32,238 bases of DNA from a virus. Below the pieces are notes generated by a model, which had not been told where the DNA came from, made no database searches, and saw only the letters and a list, made by a program, of their open reading frames with translations. Position numbers and translations under genes: made by a program. Positions 7,801 to 17,184 of this stretch are shown here, piece after piece. Each line of letters starts with the position of its first letter. Position 1 is the first letter of the stretch. The stretch is from positions 1 through 32,238 of the IMG/VR virus record IMGVR_UViG_3300028146_000029; one strand, written 5' to 3'.

Positions 7801-10800
7801 CTACGGCGAGGGCGGCGAGGCCGTGACGTTGGTCACCGCGCAGCTGCAGGCGCAGGAGAAGGCGATCTCCGACAACCTCAAGCCGGGCACTGATAAATAC
7901 AGAGCGGCAGTCGCGCTCCTGACAGATGAGTTCCTGCGCCTGGGCCAGTCGCAGGCAAATTTGAAGGCTGTGCAGGAAAGTAACGACATCAACCAGCAGA
8001 TCAAGCTGGTGCAGGCTGAGACCGGCGCGCTGCTCGAAAACGGCGATGCGCGCACGCTGATGCTGCAGCACATGAAGGACGAGTACGACGTCCGCAAGAA
8101 CAACCTCGGGCTATCGAAGCCGGCACAGGACGCACTGATCGCACAGAAGGATGCACTGGCTCAGCTCACGCTGGAGATGAACAACCAGAAGCAGACGGTC
8201 AGCTACCTGTCGCAGCAGTTCAGCAGCGCGTTCGATGCCATCGGCACTGCCATTACACAAACGTTCGTGCAAGGCGGAGGCGCCGCCGTCAAATGGGGCA
8301 ACGTGATGCAGGGCGTGTTGACGCAAGTCCTGCAGGCCTTCGGCCACCTTGCGATCCTCAACCCACTGATGAATGCACTGACGGGCGGCACCGCACCGAC
8401 ACTCAGCTCGGTGTTCTCTCTGCTCAGCGGCGGCGGCACCAGCAGCGGTGCTGGCGGCGCGTTGTCGCTGGTGAGCGCAGGTGGCGGCCTGTTGCGTCTG
8501 GTCAGCAGCGGCGGCGGCGGTGAGGCCGCCTCTGGCGTCCCGGGCTTCGGCGGCGGTCTGAATCTCATCGGCACCCAGGCGACGGGCGTTGGAAGCATCC
8601 TGGCCGGCGGCGGCGCGTTTGGCGCGCTGGGGTCGCTCTATGCATCCGGTGTGGGCCAGGGAAGGACGACCGGCAGCGCGGCTGGTGGCACCGACCTGCT
8701 CAGTATCGGCAGCGGCTTGCTCTCAATCGGCAAGGCGTTCTTCCCCGGCACGTTTGGCACCGGCACCGGCAGCCTGTTCGGCAATATCGGGCAGTCGCTC
8801 GGGTTGACCGGCCAGGGCGGTGCGCTGACCGGCATCACCAGCTTCCTCAACACGCCGATCTACTCCGCGGCGGGCGGCTTCTTCCCGACGTTCGCAAGCT
8901 CAGGCGTTTCGGCGGGCGAGGCGTCGTTCCTGAGCAGTGCTGGGATCTCGGCACCGACCGCTGGTGTAGCCGGTGCCAGTGCCGCGACGATTGGCAGTGT
9001 CATCGGCGGCGTCGGGGCTGGTTATGGCGTCGGCTCGATCATCGGCAGCTACGAACAAAGAGCGCTCAACAAAACCGGCCCAGCGCCGCAGATCGGTGCT
9101 GCCCTCGGGGCGGGCATTGGCGTCGCCTCGGTGGCGCTGGCTCCTGAGACCTTCGGCGTCTCATTGCTCGTCGGTGGCTTGATCGGTGGCGCTCTTGGCG
9201 GCGCTGCCGGCGGGCTGATCGGGCCCAGGCCGCCGAGCGCATTCTCAAGCACGATGATCACCGTCGGGGACGACGGCCTGCTGAGGGTCGGCGGCACAGC
9301 ATCCCAGCGGGTCGACGCATCCAGCGAGCGCGCCGGTGCCATCAGTGACGCGGCTGCGATCAACCAGATGCTGCAAGGGCGTGGTCTGAGGATCACCAGC
9401 CTCGAGGGCGCGAACACTGGCGCGCCGTATCTACAAATCGGCCAGAACACCCCGGGGGGATTTCAGGATCCAAGCAAGTATAGCTCGTTCGCCGCGGCCT
9501 TCCCGAGCCTGCGCTTCTCGTCACCCGACGCGCTCACCAATCAGTTCATCCAGGGGCGCTTGTTCGCCTCGCCCGACGAGCTGCAGGGCGTCACCACATC
9601 GCTGGCGGATTTCGAGAACGCCCTCAAAGGCACCAAGGCCGAGTCCGATACCATGGGCATCGCGCTGCGTGCCCTGGCCGGTGTCACGAACACCGGCGTG
9701 CAGCCGGCGTTGCAAAAGGCGGCGACGTTCATCACGGCAACCTTCCCCGCGCTGACGGCAGGCGCGCCTGGCTCGTTGGCGACCGCGCAGAGCCAAGTCC
9801 ATTTCCAATATCAGGATGCACTGAACACCGCGCAGCAGCTCGGCTTCGGCTACGACGAGCTCGCGGCGGCACAGCAGAAGGCCTTCGACAAAAACAACAA
9901 GGCGGCGCAGGACGCGCTCGATGCATCGGCAGCGAGTGTGCAGAGCCGTTTCCTCACCGCGCAAGGCACGGTTTCCGGCAGCCCACAGGATGCGATGAAC
10001 GCCCAGCTGTTCGCGTTCGACGCCAATGCCAAGCAAGCACGGCAGCAGCTGTCCGACACGCTCACCGGCATCTTCGGCGATGCATATACGACGTCGGCGG
10101 ACTACGCGCAGCGGATGGCGGACAACGACAAGGCCACCGCCGAGGAAAGGCTGGCGATCCAGGTCCAGTTCAACAAGCAGCAGCTGCAGATCCAACAGGC
10201 GAGCGATCAACAGCTCGCGGCACTGCAGGTCCGCTTTGCGACCAGTGTCGCTGCATTGAGCGGCGATCCACGGCAGATCCAAGCCGCCCAGGTGAACGCG
10301 TTGGGCGTCACGCAGGCGCAGGAGCGAGCCCAGTACATTCAAAGCGAGCAGCAAACCTACGGCGATCTGTTCGGCACCGCGGATCCGAACAACCTCGACA
10401 AGTGGATCGCGCTGCTCTCCTCGCAGAACAACGAGATGCAGCTGCTGCAGCAGCAAATCGCCAGGACGAACCTGCAGAATCAGATCGCCAGCGATCAGCA
10501 GAACCAGGGCTTCAGCGTGCGCTCCGCCAATGCCCAGGCAGCGCTCAACCCCGCCGTCGCCCCGCAGGCGGCGCGGTATGCGTTCGACGTGCAGGCGCAG
10601 CAGGAACAGCAGGCCCTGTACCTCAGCCTCACCGCGACCTATGGCAACGCCTATGCACAGACGCAGGAATACGCGGACAAGCTGCTGGCCCTGCAGAAGG
10701 TGCAAGGCGAGGAACGGTTGGTGCTCGAGCAGACGTTGCACGACCGCCAGATGCAGCAGGACATCGCCAATCAGCAGCAGGATGCGAACCTGCGAACGCG

Positions 10801-11758
10801 CGTGCAAAATGCGCGGGCGCAACTCAGCGGCGCCCCAACGACGATGGCGACTGCTGAGATAGACGCTTTGCGTGCGCAACAGCTCACCGAACGGCAGAGC
10901 TTCCAGGTCGGCCTGCTCTCGACCTTTGGCGATGCCTATGCGTCCACGAAGGAATACTACGACAAGCTCGCGGCATTGAACGATGCGCAGGTTGCGGAGA
11001 TGCAGCTGCTGCAGGCGCAGATCGATCGCGCCAGCCTCGAGCGCAACATCGCCAGCCAGCAGCAGGACCAGAGCTTCGCAACCCGCTACACCAATGCGGC
11101 CGCCCAGGTCAGCGGCAGCGTGTCCGATCAGAATGCGGCGGTGCTTGCGGCGTTCGATGCGCAGGCCCGGGCCGAGATTCAAAACCTGTACCTCAGCCTC
11201 ACCGCGACCTATGGCGTGGCATACGCGCTGACGCAGGACTACGCGAACAAGCTGACGGCACTGCAAAAGGCCCAAGGCGAGGAGCGTCTCGCACTGCAGA
11301 AGCAGCAGGACGATGCCCTGAAAAGCCAAGCCGTGGGCACGATCTCTTCGCTCAATCAGTACGCCATCAGCCTGCAGACGGGCGACAAGTCGCCGCTGTC
11401 GCCCAAGGCGCAACTCGACTTGGCGCAACGCCAGTTCGAGACCCAGGCGCAGCTGGCATCACATGGGAATTACGCGGCCGTGCAAACCCTGCAGCAATAC
11501 AGCGAGGCCTATCTCGCTGCAGCGCACACCGTGTTCGGATCCGGCATGGATTATGTGCAGGCCTTCAGCAAGGTGATCAGCACCCTGGCGACAGTCGCGT
11601 CGCAATCGCCTGACGCGCTGACCGCATCGATCCTGCAGACCGAGACGCGCACGCAAACCGCGATCCTGGTCGAGCAGCTGCAGGAGCTGCAGGACGAGGT
11701 GAAGCAGCTGCGCCTGCAGCTGGTGCAGGGCCAGACCGCGCCGGCGCGTGTCGGATGA
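4808..11758 (+). CDS. tape measure protein
   Basis: Encodes 2316 residues and is by far the longest gene, directly after the chaperone. It is Ala/Gln-rich and helical. About residues 334-380 contain V-Q-F-F-S-S-L-E-S-G-I-P and V-E-Q-G-H-Q-L-V-D, which I recognise from the prophage tail-length tape measure domain (TMP_2 type), followed by a hydrophobic helix near 388-416. Two related blocks about 221 residues apart start at bases 7211 and 7874. A Gly-rich hydrophobic region (about 1190-1475) probably crosses the host membrane during DNA injection. From about 1690 there are five 95-residue repeats. With about 1.5 angstrom per residue, the tail would be some 330-350 nm long (inference). The stop overlaps the hub start. 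Confidence 0.95.
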   Translation: MANEEQLRDDYTLNLQAEDNTSAPVDKAAASLDGYVKSAESAAAAVTGLGGTVKTAADQITAAGAAWDRVARRNDDVTAAAYRLKSAQEELTRVQALAARALEAGGADQDVVNRVLAQQTEKVRQLTAALIEVRAATEGAAEAAALWETRIEQGDELLTGLSASAAATAAAFTKGSAEAAVYGQSLASLRAQFDSVFKVSQAYEAELATLNKAFATGAIEGPVAQARALDDLNAKYARITGTADALLAKKQAETDASAKLVAQYAAERASFDSIYAASKQYEEQFNKLTAALEAGRINQAQFDVYLDKANATMATASRTAQAYSQSHGQAAFATRQLGVQTVQFFSSLESGIPFMTALVEQGHQLVDVALATGTGFEVITNAMKTAFGAIASPLGAAITSVTILTAGLVAMAFATEGGQKNLLSLQQTLRATRDDYASLAGEVNAAAKNVAASSTISRPDARAAGATIAGTFNFEGTQKDIESLIKLSGDLAVVWGTTVPDAAKFLSKAMEDPAKAAQELAEKHFPGMNAALVRNIERMQDSGHAADAYAQVLRVLEGVNGAAVDSMTPLQAALHRLGEEFSSTKNAADSAVAPVQGGLSRIATNTLNAVSNAIDALKGPDRPVNSMPMTPFQMYGGTQAQVQGPDFGPDSFGAGGGGADPGNRNLLAQQAAEAAKAVDDFNRVMQRANATVKDSPFGKLQDATDTAKALSDALATLGDRTDDNAAKFDTLTTALQITQKSLEEAEKAVALYGETATDKAVKATEAQAQGQRDIAAAYADGTDAVIQATAYAKAYEAALSEGLIPGTDKFTDAVIRLTVANVDNARAVGAVKAAEDSRNIDDQIELIKAETEAILNNTAANRANVQSIKDKQAVDKLGEAGASPDLQAHALAQRISLDAATADKQLATSAASLADKYKPAEVAQLNEKIGEFAAKLRELGPRTEENAATVDKYSNAIKGAEAEITRLNKTHEVHRAELDKQQDKVLAQIDATDKLTKAYGEGGEAVTLVTAQLQAQEKAISDNLKPGTDKYRAAVALLTDEFLRLGQSQANLKAVQESNDINQQIKLVQAETGALLENGDARTLMLQHMKDEYDVRKNNLGLSKPAQDALIAQKDALAQLTLEMNNQKQTVSYLSQQFSSAFDAIGTAITQTFVQGGGAAVKWGNVMQGVLTQVLQAFGHLAILNPLMNALTGGTAPTLSSVFSLLSGGGTSSGAGGALSLVSAGGGLLRLVSSGGGGEAASGVPGFGGGLNLIGTQATGVGSILAGGGAFGALGSLYASGVGQGRTTGSAAGGTDLLSIGSGLLSIGKAFFPGTFGTGTGSLFGNIGQSLGLTGQGGALTGITSFLNTPIYSAAGGFFPTFASSGVSAGEASFLSSAGISAPTAGVAGASAATIGSVIGGVGAGYGVGSIIGSYEQRALNKTGPAPQIGAALGAGIGVASVALAPETFGVSLLVGGLIGGALGGAAGGLIGPRPPSAFSSTMITVGDDGLLRVGGTASQRVDASSERAGAISDAAAINQMLQGRGLRITSLEGANTGAPYLQIGQNTPGGFQDPSKYSSFAAAFPSLRFSSPDALTNQFIQGRLFASPDELQGVTTSLADFENALKGTKAESDTMGIALRALAGVTNTGVQPALQKAATFITATFPALTAGAPGSLATAQSQVHFQYQDALNTAQQLGFGYDELAAAQQKAFDKNNKAAQDALDASAASVQSRFLTAQGTVSGSPQDAMNAQLFAFDANAKQARQQLSDTLTGIFGDAYTTSADYAQRMADNDKATAEERLAIQVQFNKQQLQIQQASDQQLAALQVRFATSVAALSGDPRQIQAAQVNALGVTQAQERAQYIQSEQQTYGDLFGTADPNNLDKWIALLSSQNNEMQLLQQQIARTNLQNQIASDQQNQGFSVRSANAQAALNPAVAPQAARYAFDVQAQQEQQALYLSLTATYGNAYAQTQEYADKLLALQKVQGEERLVLEQTLHDRQMQQDIANQQQDANLRTRVQNARAQLSGAPTTMATAEIDALRAQQLTERQSFQVGLLSTFGDAYASTKEYYDKLAALNDAQVAEMQLLQAQIDRASLERNIASQQQDQSFATRYTNAAAQVSGSVSDQNAAVLAAFDAQARAEIQNLYLSLTATYGVAYALTQDYANKLTALQKAQGEERLALQKQQDDALKSQAVGTISSLNQYAISLQTGDKSPLSPKAQLDLAQRQFETQAQLASHGNYAAVQTLQQYSEAYLAAAHTVFGSGMDYVQAFSKVISTLATVASQSPDALTASILQTETRTQTAILVEQLQELQDEVKQLRLQLVQGQTAPARVG
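9930..11330 (+). repeat. five tandem ~95-residue repeats in the tape measure
   Basis: The marker [FY]-G-[DNV]-[AL]-[YF] begins at bases 10073, 10358, 10640, 10925 and 11210, spaced 285, 282, 285 and 285 bases. Each unit has the order x-D-K-L-x-A-L, then E-x-[RM]-L, a Gln-rich helix with I-A-x-x-Q-Q, and a [QN]-[AF]-x-x-x-L-[SN]-G/P segment. The second unit is the most divergent. Units three and five share a 31-base identical stretch ending at their markers, so the array has been partly homogenised. The boundaries given are approximate. Confidence 0.8.
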
Positions 11759-14700
11759 CGGCCTACTTCTTCGCCATCGAGCAGGCGATCCGCCAGCCGA
11801 GTCCTGGCGGCATCAAGTTCGATCTCGGCCATGCCACGCGGCCGCACGGCGCGCTGTCGATGCTGGAGACTGTCTACACCGACAGCCAGATCCTGGCGTC
11901 CGACTCAGGCTACTGCACGCAGCCCTCCGATCCGGCGGGCCCAACGCCCTATCCGCCGCGCGTGCAGGAAGCCTTCGCGATCGATGCGATGGTGAACCTC
12001 GATCCCACAGCGAGCGCGGTCGGCGCGTCGTGGGGTGCGATCAGGCTCGCCAACAACGACGGCAAATACGATCCGATCATCACCGGCGGCTGGATCGCCG
12101 ATGGCCAGTCAACGCACATCCTCTACGGCACGAAGGAGCTGGAGAATTTCGACGGGTTCAGGACCGCGCGCAGCGCTGCGGCCACACGGCTCGATCGGAC
12201 CAACACGCTGGCGCTGGCAGCACCCGGCGCGTTGCGCCAGGACTTTACCGGGGCACTGACGCTCGATCAGAACGCGACGAATTCGCTACGCAATTCGAGC
12301 GCAAACGGTGCAGTTCCGGGTACGATCGGTGCGGGTGGCGTCATGCCCGCGGGGTGGCAGACGACCGCTGTCGGCCTGACCATCGAGCTGTCCACCTATC
12401 GGACCGCGCTCGCCGGCGGCACCGCGACGGTGCTGCGCCTGCGCTATCACGGCACAACCAGCGCCACCTCGGGCACCCTGATCTACAGCAACGCCGGCGG
12501 GCTCTCCGGTCTCCCGGTCAATCAGCCTGTCGCGCAATCGGTCTCCATCGCGCGCGCCGCGGGGAGCTTCACTGGGGTCACACAGATAACGCACTATCTG
12601 GTGGCCGCCGATGCAACAGGTACGGCCATCGCAACGGCGCAGCCCAATTTCCTGCCGTCGATCACCACCAACCTGACGCGGGTGTCGCGCACCCTCAACC
12701 TGCCTGCGACCGGTGTCGTGCCGTTCTACACCGCAGCCGCAGGCATGGCGTTCTACTGGGCGAGCGGTGCCGCGATCGATTTCACCATCGACGTTGTTGC
12801 ACCCCAGGTCGAGCTGGGCGCGGTGGCGACGCCGTTCATCGCGTCCTCGGCCGGCGAAGTGACGCATGGCGATGCCACGGTGAACTACATCCCCCATGGC
12901 GATATGTCTGGCGCGGTAACAGGCACACCGGGCACGCTGCCGACCGGATGGAGTGTGAACCTCGGTACCGGCATTTCGCAGCAAGTGGTGGCGATTGGCA
13001 CCGATGCGGGGACCGGTCTGAAGTACATCGATCTGCGATTCTTCGGCACCACGGGCAGCACGCTCACCAACCTGCATTTCACCGGCGCGAACGCGATCGA
13101 TGCCAACACCGGGCAGAAGTGGTGCATGAGCGTCTATGCCCTGCTCGCCGCAGGATCCCAGGCCGGGCTCACCTTCGCGGTCGGCGTGCAGGAAATGGAT
13201 ACGGGCGGCGCATTCCTGGTGTGGGATGCCGAAACGCAGAAACAGCTTGCGGTCGCCGCCATCGGCATCGGCCGCACCAGGCGCGTCGCGCCGATCACCA
13301 CGGCCAATGCAGGCTGCCGTTATGTGCAGCCGTCGATGTGGTTCACCTACGCCAGCGGTGTCGCGATCGACTTCACCGTGCGGCTGATGGCGCCGCAGCT
13401 CGAGGGCGGCACGGTGGCAACCGCGGTCGTCCCCACGACCACCGCAGCTGCAGGTCGGGCAGCAACCTACAGCGTCACCGGCACGCCGGTGCTGATGAAC
13501 GAAGCTGCCGCGACCAACTATGTCCGCTCGACGCAGACACCAGGGGTCGCCAACGTGACGGTGGTGGCATCGACCGATGTGCCTGCGATCTACTCGGGCG
13601 TGCCGGTGTGGAAACATACGCGCACAGCAACAGGCACCGACACCAACACCGGTTCGTTTGGAGTGACCGCGCTGCCGTCAACCGGCGTGCATATTCGTGC
13701 CTCGATGTGGGCCTGGGTGCCGTCATCGCTGAACACGAAAAGCAACATCAGCATCAACATCGAGGGCAATGTCACCGCAGCGGTGAGCGGCCGCGCCGAC
13801 ACGACGCGTGTCGATCAGTGGCAGCGCATCACCGCGACCGCGACGCTCAACTCAGGCAGCACCACGACGAACATCGTCTTTCGCACCACCACGCAGCAGG
13901 CCGGGGACGTGCTCTACACGGCCGCGTGGCAGATGGAGCTCGATAGCGGCGCCCCCACGTCGTTCATCCCGCCAGCGACCGCCGCAGCCGTCCGCGACGC
14001 CGATCTGCTCTATACCGCGCGCAACATCCTGCTGGATCCGCCCTACGCATCGCTCATTCCGGCCTTCAACGGCGTCGCCGGCTCGATCACCTCCGACGAC
14101 CAGGAAATGACCATCCCGCTGCGCGATGCCTCGTACTGGCTCGAGCGCCCGCTGCTGCGATCGACCTATGGTGGCAATGGCCAGTACGACGGCAGCGCCG
14201 CCCTGGCCGGAACGCTGAAGCCCCTCGTCATCGGCGCTGGCACGAAGACCGGGACGCCGGCCTTCCCCTTCTGGGACGGTCCGGTGAGCAACGTCACGCC
14301 GGTGCTGATCGATCCGGCGGCGTTGATCTACCAAGTGAACGACGGCCCGATCGGCCGGATCGCAGGGTTCTATGAAGGCGGGCACGCAGGCGGCTGGCCG
14401 AACGCTGGCGATGTCGCTGACTTCTATGACGGCAGCTCGACTCCTTCCGGGCAGTATCGGACCTGCCTCGCGCGTGGCTGCATCCAGCTGGGATCGCAGC
14501 CGACGTATGCCATCACGCTCGATGTCAACGGCCCGCCGATCCAGGCGCCGGCGACCAGCCTCGCCGTCGCTTACTACGCCCTGACGCAGCTGTGTGGCGT
14601 GCCGACGAACCTCGTGGGGTTAACCGCCGGTGAGCTGACCGCCATCGGTGCCACCGCACCGCTGCGCAATGGCTGCGGCCTGTTCCTCGGACCGCAGGAC

Positions 14701-15336
14701 AATCCAAGCGGCGTCGATCTTTTGACGCGGATCCTCGCGCCGTTTGCGATGAAGCTGGTGTCCTGCCGCGATGGGATGCTGCGCGCGCTGGTGCTGGCCG
14801 CGCTGCCGGCGTCGCCAACCATCAAAGCGGTGCTCGATGATCGCACGATCATCTCAATCACACCGATCGATCTGCCAGCCACCGTATCCCCAACGCCCTA
14901 CAGGATGAGGGTCGGTTACAACGACAACTACACCATTCAGACGAGTGGCCTGTCGCCCCTCGCGCCGCCGGCCTGGGTGCAATACGTCGCCACCCCAAGC
15001 AGCGTGGCACAGGCGAATTCGCCCGTCCTCGCAAGTGCCATCGCGCGGCCGAATGATCCGCCCGTCATCACCGGCAGCATCATCACCCATATCGACGGGT
15101 TCGGTGCGCTCGACGCGGCGACCCAGAGCGCGGCCCAGTACATCGGATTGTGGGGTGTGCGACGACGGCTCTATGGCATCGCTGTGCCATTCACCGTCGG
15201 CGTCGCGCTCGAGTATGGCGACGTGGTGTCGATCACCACTGAGATCGGTGACCTGTCAGGCACCGTGCTCGGTCAAGTCGTCGGCTACAGCTACCGCAGC
15301 GAAGACGCTTCGATCGTGCTGAGGATCCTCACATGA
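11755..15336 (+). CDS. central tail hub / baseplate protein with inserted jelly-roll domains
   Basis: Encodes 1193 residues; the start overlaps the tape-measure stop (ATGA). The ends look like the hub of siphovirus tails: an N-terminal part with I-R-L-A-N-N-D-G-K-Y-D (about residue 96), and after about 741 the matching continuation with I-P-L-R-D, L-K-P-L-V-I-G and L-I-Y-Q-V-N-D-G-P, ending in a beta-barrel-like segment with Y-G-D-V-V-S-I. Between about 125 and 741 lie three tandem beta-rich units, each closing with a [AP]-x-[QM]-[VLM]-E-x-[GD] strand such as P-Q-V-E-L-G and P-Q-L-E-G-G. These resemble carbohydrate-binding jelly rolls found in phage fibres. The insertion is likely to bind host surface sugars. 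Domain borders are estimates. Confidence 0.82.
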   Translation: MTAYFFAIEQAIRQPSPGGIKFDLGHATRPHGALSMLETVYTDSQILASDSGYCTQPSDPAGPTPYPPRVQEAFAIDAMVNLDPTASAVGASWGAIRLANNDGKYDPIITGGWIADGQSTHILYGTKELENFDGFRTARSAAATRLDRTNTLALAAPGALRQDFTGALTLDQNATNSLRNSSANGAVPGTIGAGGVMPAGWQTTAVGLTIELSTYRTALAGGTATVLRLRYHGTTSATSGTLIYSNAGGLSGLPVNQPVAQSVSIARAAGSFTGVTQITHYLVAADATGTAIATAQPNFLPSITTNLTRVSRTLNLPATGVVPFYTAAAGMAFYWASGAAIDFTIDVVAPQVELGAVATPFIASSAGEVTHGDATVNYIPHGDMSGAVTGTPGTLPTGWSVNLGTGISQQVVAIGTDAGTGLKYIDLRFFGTTGSTLTNLHFTGANAIDANTGQKWCMSVYALLAAGSQAGLTFAVGVQEMDTGGAFLVWDAETQKQLAVAAIGIGRTRRVAPITTANAGCRYVQPSMWFTYASGVAIDFTVRLMAPQLEGGTVATAVVPTTTAAAGRAATYSVTGTPVLMNEAAATNYVRSTQTPGVANVTVVASTDVPAIYSGVPVWKHTRTATGTDTNTGSFGVTALPSTGVHIRASMWAWVPSSLNTKSNISINIEGNVTAAVSGRADTTRVDQWQRITATATLNSGSTTTNIVFRTTTQQAGDVLYTAAWQMELDSGAPTSFIPPATAAAVRDADLLYTARNILLDPPYASLIPAFNGVAGSITSDDQEMTIPLRDASYWLERPLLRSTYGGNGQYDGSAALAGTLKPLVIGAGTKTGTPAFPFWDGPVSNVTPVLIDPAALIYQVNDGPIGRIAGFYEGGHAGGWPNAGDVADFYDGSSTPSGQYRTCLARGCIQLGSQPTYAITLDVNGPPIQAPATSLAVAYYALTQLCGVPTNLVGLTAGELTAIGATAPLRNGCGLFLGPQDNPSGVDLLTRILAPFAMKLVSCRDGMLRALVLAALPASPTIKAVLDDRTIISITPIDLPATVSPTPYRMRVGYNDNYTIQTSGLSPLAPPAWVQYVATPSSVAQANSPVLASAIARPNDPPVITGSIITHIDGFGALDAATQSAAQYIGLWGVRRRLYGIAVPFTVGVALEYGDVVSITTEIGDLSGTVLGQVVGYSYRSEDASIVLRILT

Positions 15337-16109
15337 GCGGCCCATTGCTCGGCTACATCAACTTCGTAAAGAGCGGCACGGTGACGGCGAACAATGCCGC
15401 GGCCAATTTTCCGGTGACCAACCTGCAGAACGATTCCGGCCACGCGGCCGATGGCTGGCAGACCACGATCAAGACCGGCATTCTATTGACCATCACGTCA
15501 GCGCTGGGGCTGCAGCCTTACCGCCTGATCGGCCTGTTCCGCTCCAACATGACCTCGGCCGCCGTGCTGGTGTTCACTGTCTACACGAACCCATCGACAG
15601 TGGTCTGGACTGCCACGGTCGGCGGCCCAGTGAATGGCAGCGGTCAGGTCGTGGTCGACACCGGCGGCGTCATCGGTGACTACGCCACCGTCCTCATCAA
15701 CGACGCGGGCAACCCCCAGCCGTACGTCAACGTGGCATTGGCCTACGCTGGGCCCGCCTGGAGCCCGCTCTCCAATTTCTCGCTGGCCACCAGCTACGGC
15801 CGTGACGTCACCACCGATGAAATGATCTCGCACGGCGGCCAGGAATACCCGGTCTATCGGTACCAGCGGCGTCGCTGGGATCTCGACATGCAGGGCGTCC
15901 GCACCTCGAGCGAGCTGTGGCCGATCCTCGATGCGATGATGCGCATCGCCGCACCCGGCGCGAACATTCTCGTGGTGCCCGACTTTGGCTCGGCCGACAT
16001 GACGACCGAGGCATCATTCGGTCGCATCAAACAGACGGCGGATGTCAAATACCCGTTGGGCACTGCCGATCGCCGTTCCTGGTCAGGCCAGCACACCGAA
16101 CGGGTCTGA
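15333..16109 (+). CDS. distal tail / minor tail protein
   Basis: Encodes 258 residues and overlaps the hub gene by four bases (ATGA). The N-terminal part has F-P-V-T-N-L-Q-N-D and W-Q-T, a pattern I associate with discoidin-like jelly-roll proteins encoded next to phage and gene-transfer-agent hubs, followed by L-I-G-L-F-R-S-N. The C-terminal half contains R-R-R-W-D-L-D-M-Q-G and L-D-A-M-M-R-I-A-A, with a final beta segment on which the tail ends. No signal or membrane segment is seen. A role at the tail tip, next to the hub and fibre, is inferred from position and fold pattern. The exact function is not known to me. Confidence 0.7.
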   Translation: MSGPLLGYINFVKSGTVTANNAAANFPVTNLQNDSGHAADGWQTTIKTGILLTITSALGLQPYRLIGLFRSNMTSAAVLVFTVYTNPSTVVWTATVGGPVNGSGQVVVDTGGVIGDYATVLINDAGNPQPYVNVALAYAGPAWSPLSNFSLATSYGRDVTTDEMISHGGQEYPVYRYQRRRWDLDMQGVRTSSELWPILDAMMRIAAPGANILVVPDFGSADMTTEASFGRIKQTADVKYPLGTADRRSWSGQHTERV

Positions 16110-16119
16110 GCGAGGTATC

Positions 16120-17184
16120 ATGGCAGAGAAAACCGGCAACCTGATCCTGGAGCTGGTGCCTGCGCCTGGCACCGGCAGCTTCACGTTGGGAACGCCCGCG
16201 CCGAACCGGCTGCCGTGGTCGTTCGGCGAGGGGATTTATTGGACCTCGGGGGCGCAGCTCTACTACTTCGCCGACGACACCGCGCAGCAGGAATGGGGCT
16301 ACGGCACCTACACCAGCGGCAGGCTGACGCGCGATCAGGTGCTGTGGAATTCCAACAGCAGCAACGCGCGGCTCAACTTCGGGACCAAGCCAGTCTACCT
16401 CTATCCGGAGATCCCGGCGGAACGGCAAGTGTATCGCGATCCGGCCTCCGGGCGGCTGATCGCGGCCTACGACATCACCAGCCCGACGCAGAACCTGGGT
16501 CCGCTTGCGGGCCATCGCAACCGCCTCATCAACGCCGGGTTCCAGATCAACCAGCGGAACTATGCCGGTGCCGCCACCGCCGCAGGCCTCTACATGCACG
16601 ACCGCTGGAAGGCGGGTGCGGGCGGCTGCACCTACAGCACCAACCCGCTGTTCCCGGGCTCCACGATCACCATCACCGCGGGGACGCTGCAGCAGGTGAT
16701 CAATGCCGTGCAGATGGACGGTGGGACTTACACGCTGTCCTGGACCGGCACGGCCACGGCGCGGGTCGATGCCAGTGCCTACAGCGCGAGCCCGCTGACG
16801 GTGACCGGCCTCGCCGCCGGCGTGACCCACACCGTCGAGTTCAATACCGGCACTGTCCGCTACCCGCAGTTCGAGCCCGGCGACGTCGCCACGAAATGGG
16901 AGATCCGGCACGACGAGCAGGCGCTGTGCGACCTCTACTACAGCTGGGGAAATTTCAACTACCAGGGCTGGAACGGCGGAAGCAATCCGATGGTGTTCAC
17001 TATCAGCCTGCCACAGAAGATGCGCGCCAACCCGACGCTGACGCTCAACGTGAGCACCATCACCAATCTCACCGGCCCCACACTGACGGCGTTGAACAGC
17101 CGCGATCTGGCGCTCTCCGTCTTCGGGGTGGCGGCCAATCCCTTCACGTTGTTCGGCAGCTACACCGCGTCGAACGAGCTTTAG
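16120..17184 (+). CDS. tail fibre / receptor-binding protein
   Basis: Encodes 354 residues. The start at 16120 is chosen over an in-frame ATG at 16042 because GAGG lies just before it and the longer form would overlap the preceding gene by 68 bases. Residues 1 to about 125 form an attachment-like beta region. At about 128-142 comes N-R-L-I-N-A-G-F-Q-I-N-Q-R-N, the hallmark of a common fibre/knob domain that continues with D-R-W-K-A-G and aromatic Gly-rich strands. The last 100 residues are beta-rich with N-Y-Q-G-W-N-G-G. As the last tail gene it probably recognises the host. Its stop overlaps the stop of a minus-strand gene by four bases. Confidence 0.85.
   Translation: MAEKTGNLILELVPAPGTGSFTLGTPAPNRLPWSFGEGIYWTSGAQLYYFADDTAQQEWGYGTYTSGRLTRDQVLWNSNSSNARLNFGTKPVYLYPEIPAERQVYRDPASGRLIAAYDITSPTQNLGPLAGHRNRLINAGFQINQRNYAGAATAAGLYMHDRWKAGAGGCTYSTNPLFPGSTITITAGTLQQVINAVQMDGGTYTLSWTGTATARVDASAYSASPLTVTGLAAGVTHTVEFNTGTVRYPQFEPGDVATKWEIRHDEQALCDLYYSWGNFNYQGWNGGSNPMVFTISLPQKMRANPTLTLNVSTITNLTGPTLTALNSRDLALSVFGVAANPFTLFGSYTASNEL

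Noticed and set aside
11748-13946. 732-residue plus-strand frame overlapping the hub gene; also 12286-13617 on the minus strand
   Set aside because: The frames consist of Arg/His-rich sequence with no domain pattern. The hub frame has the coupled ATGA start and recognisable ends.
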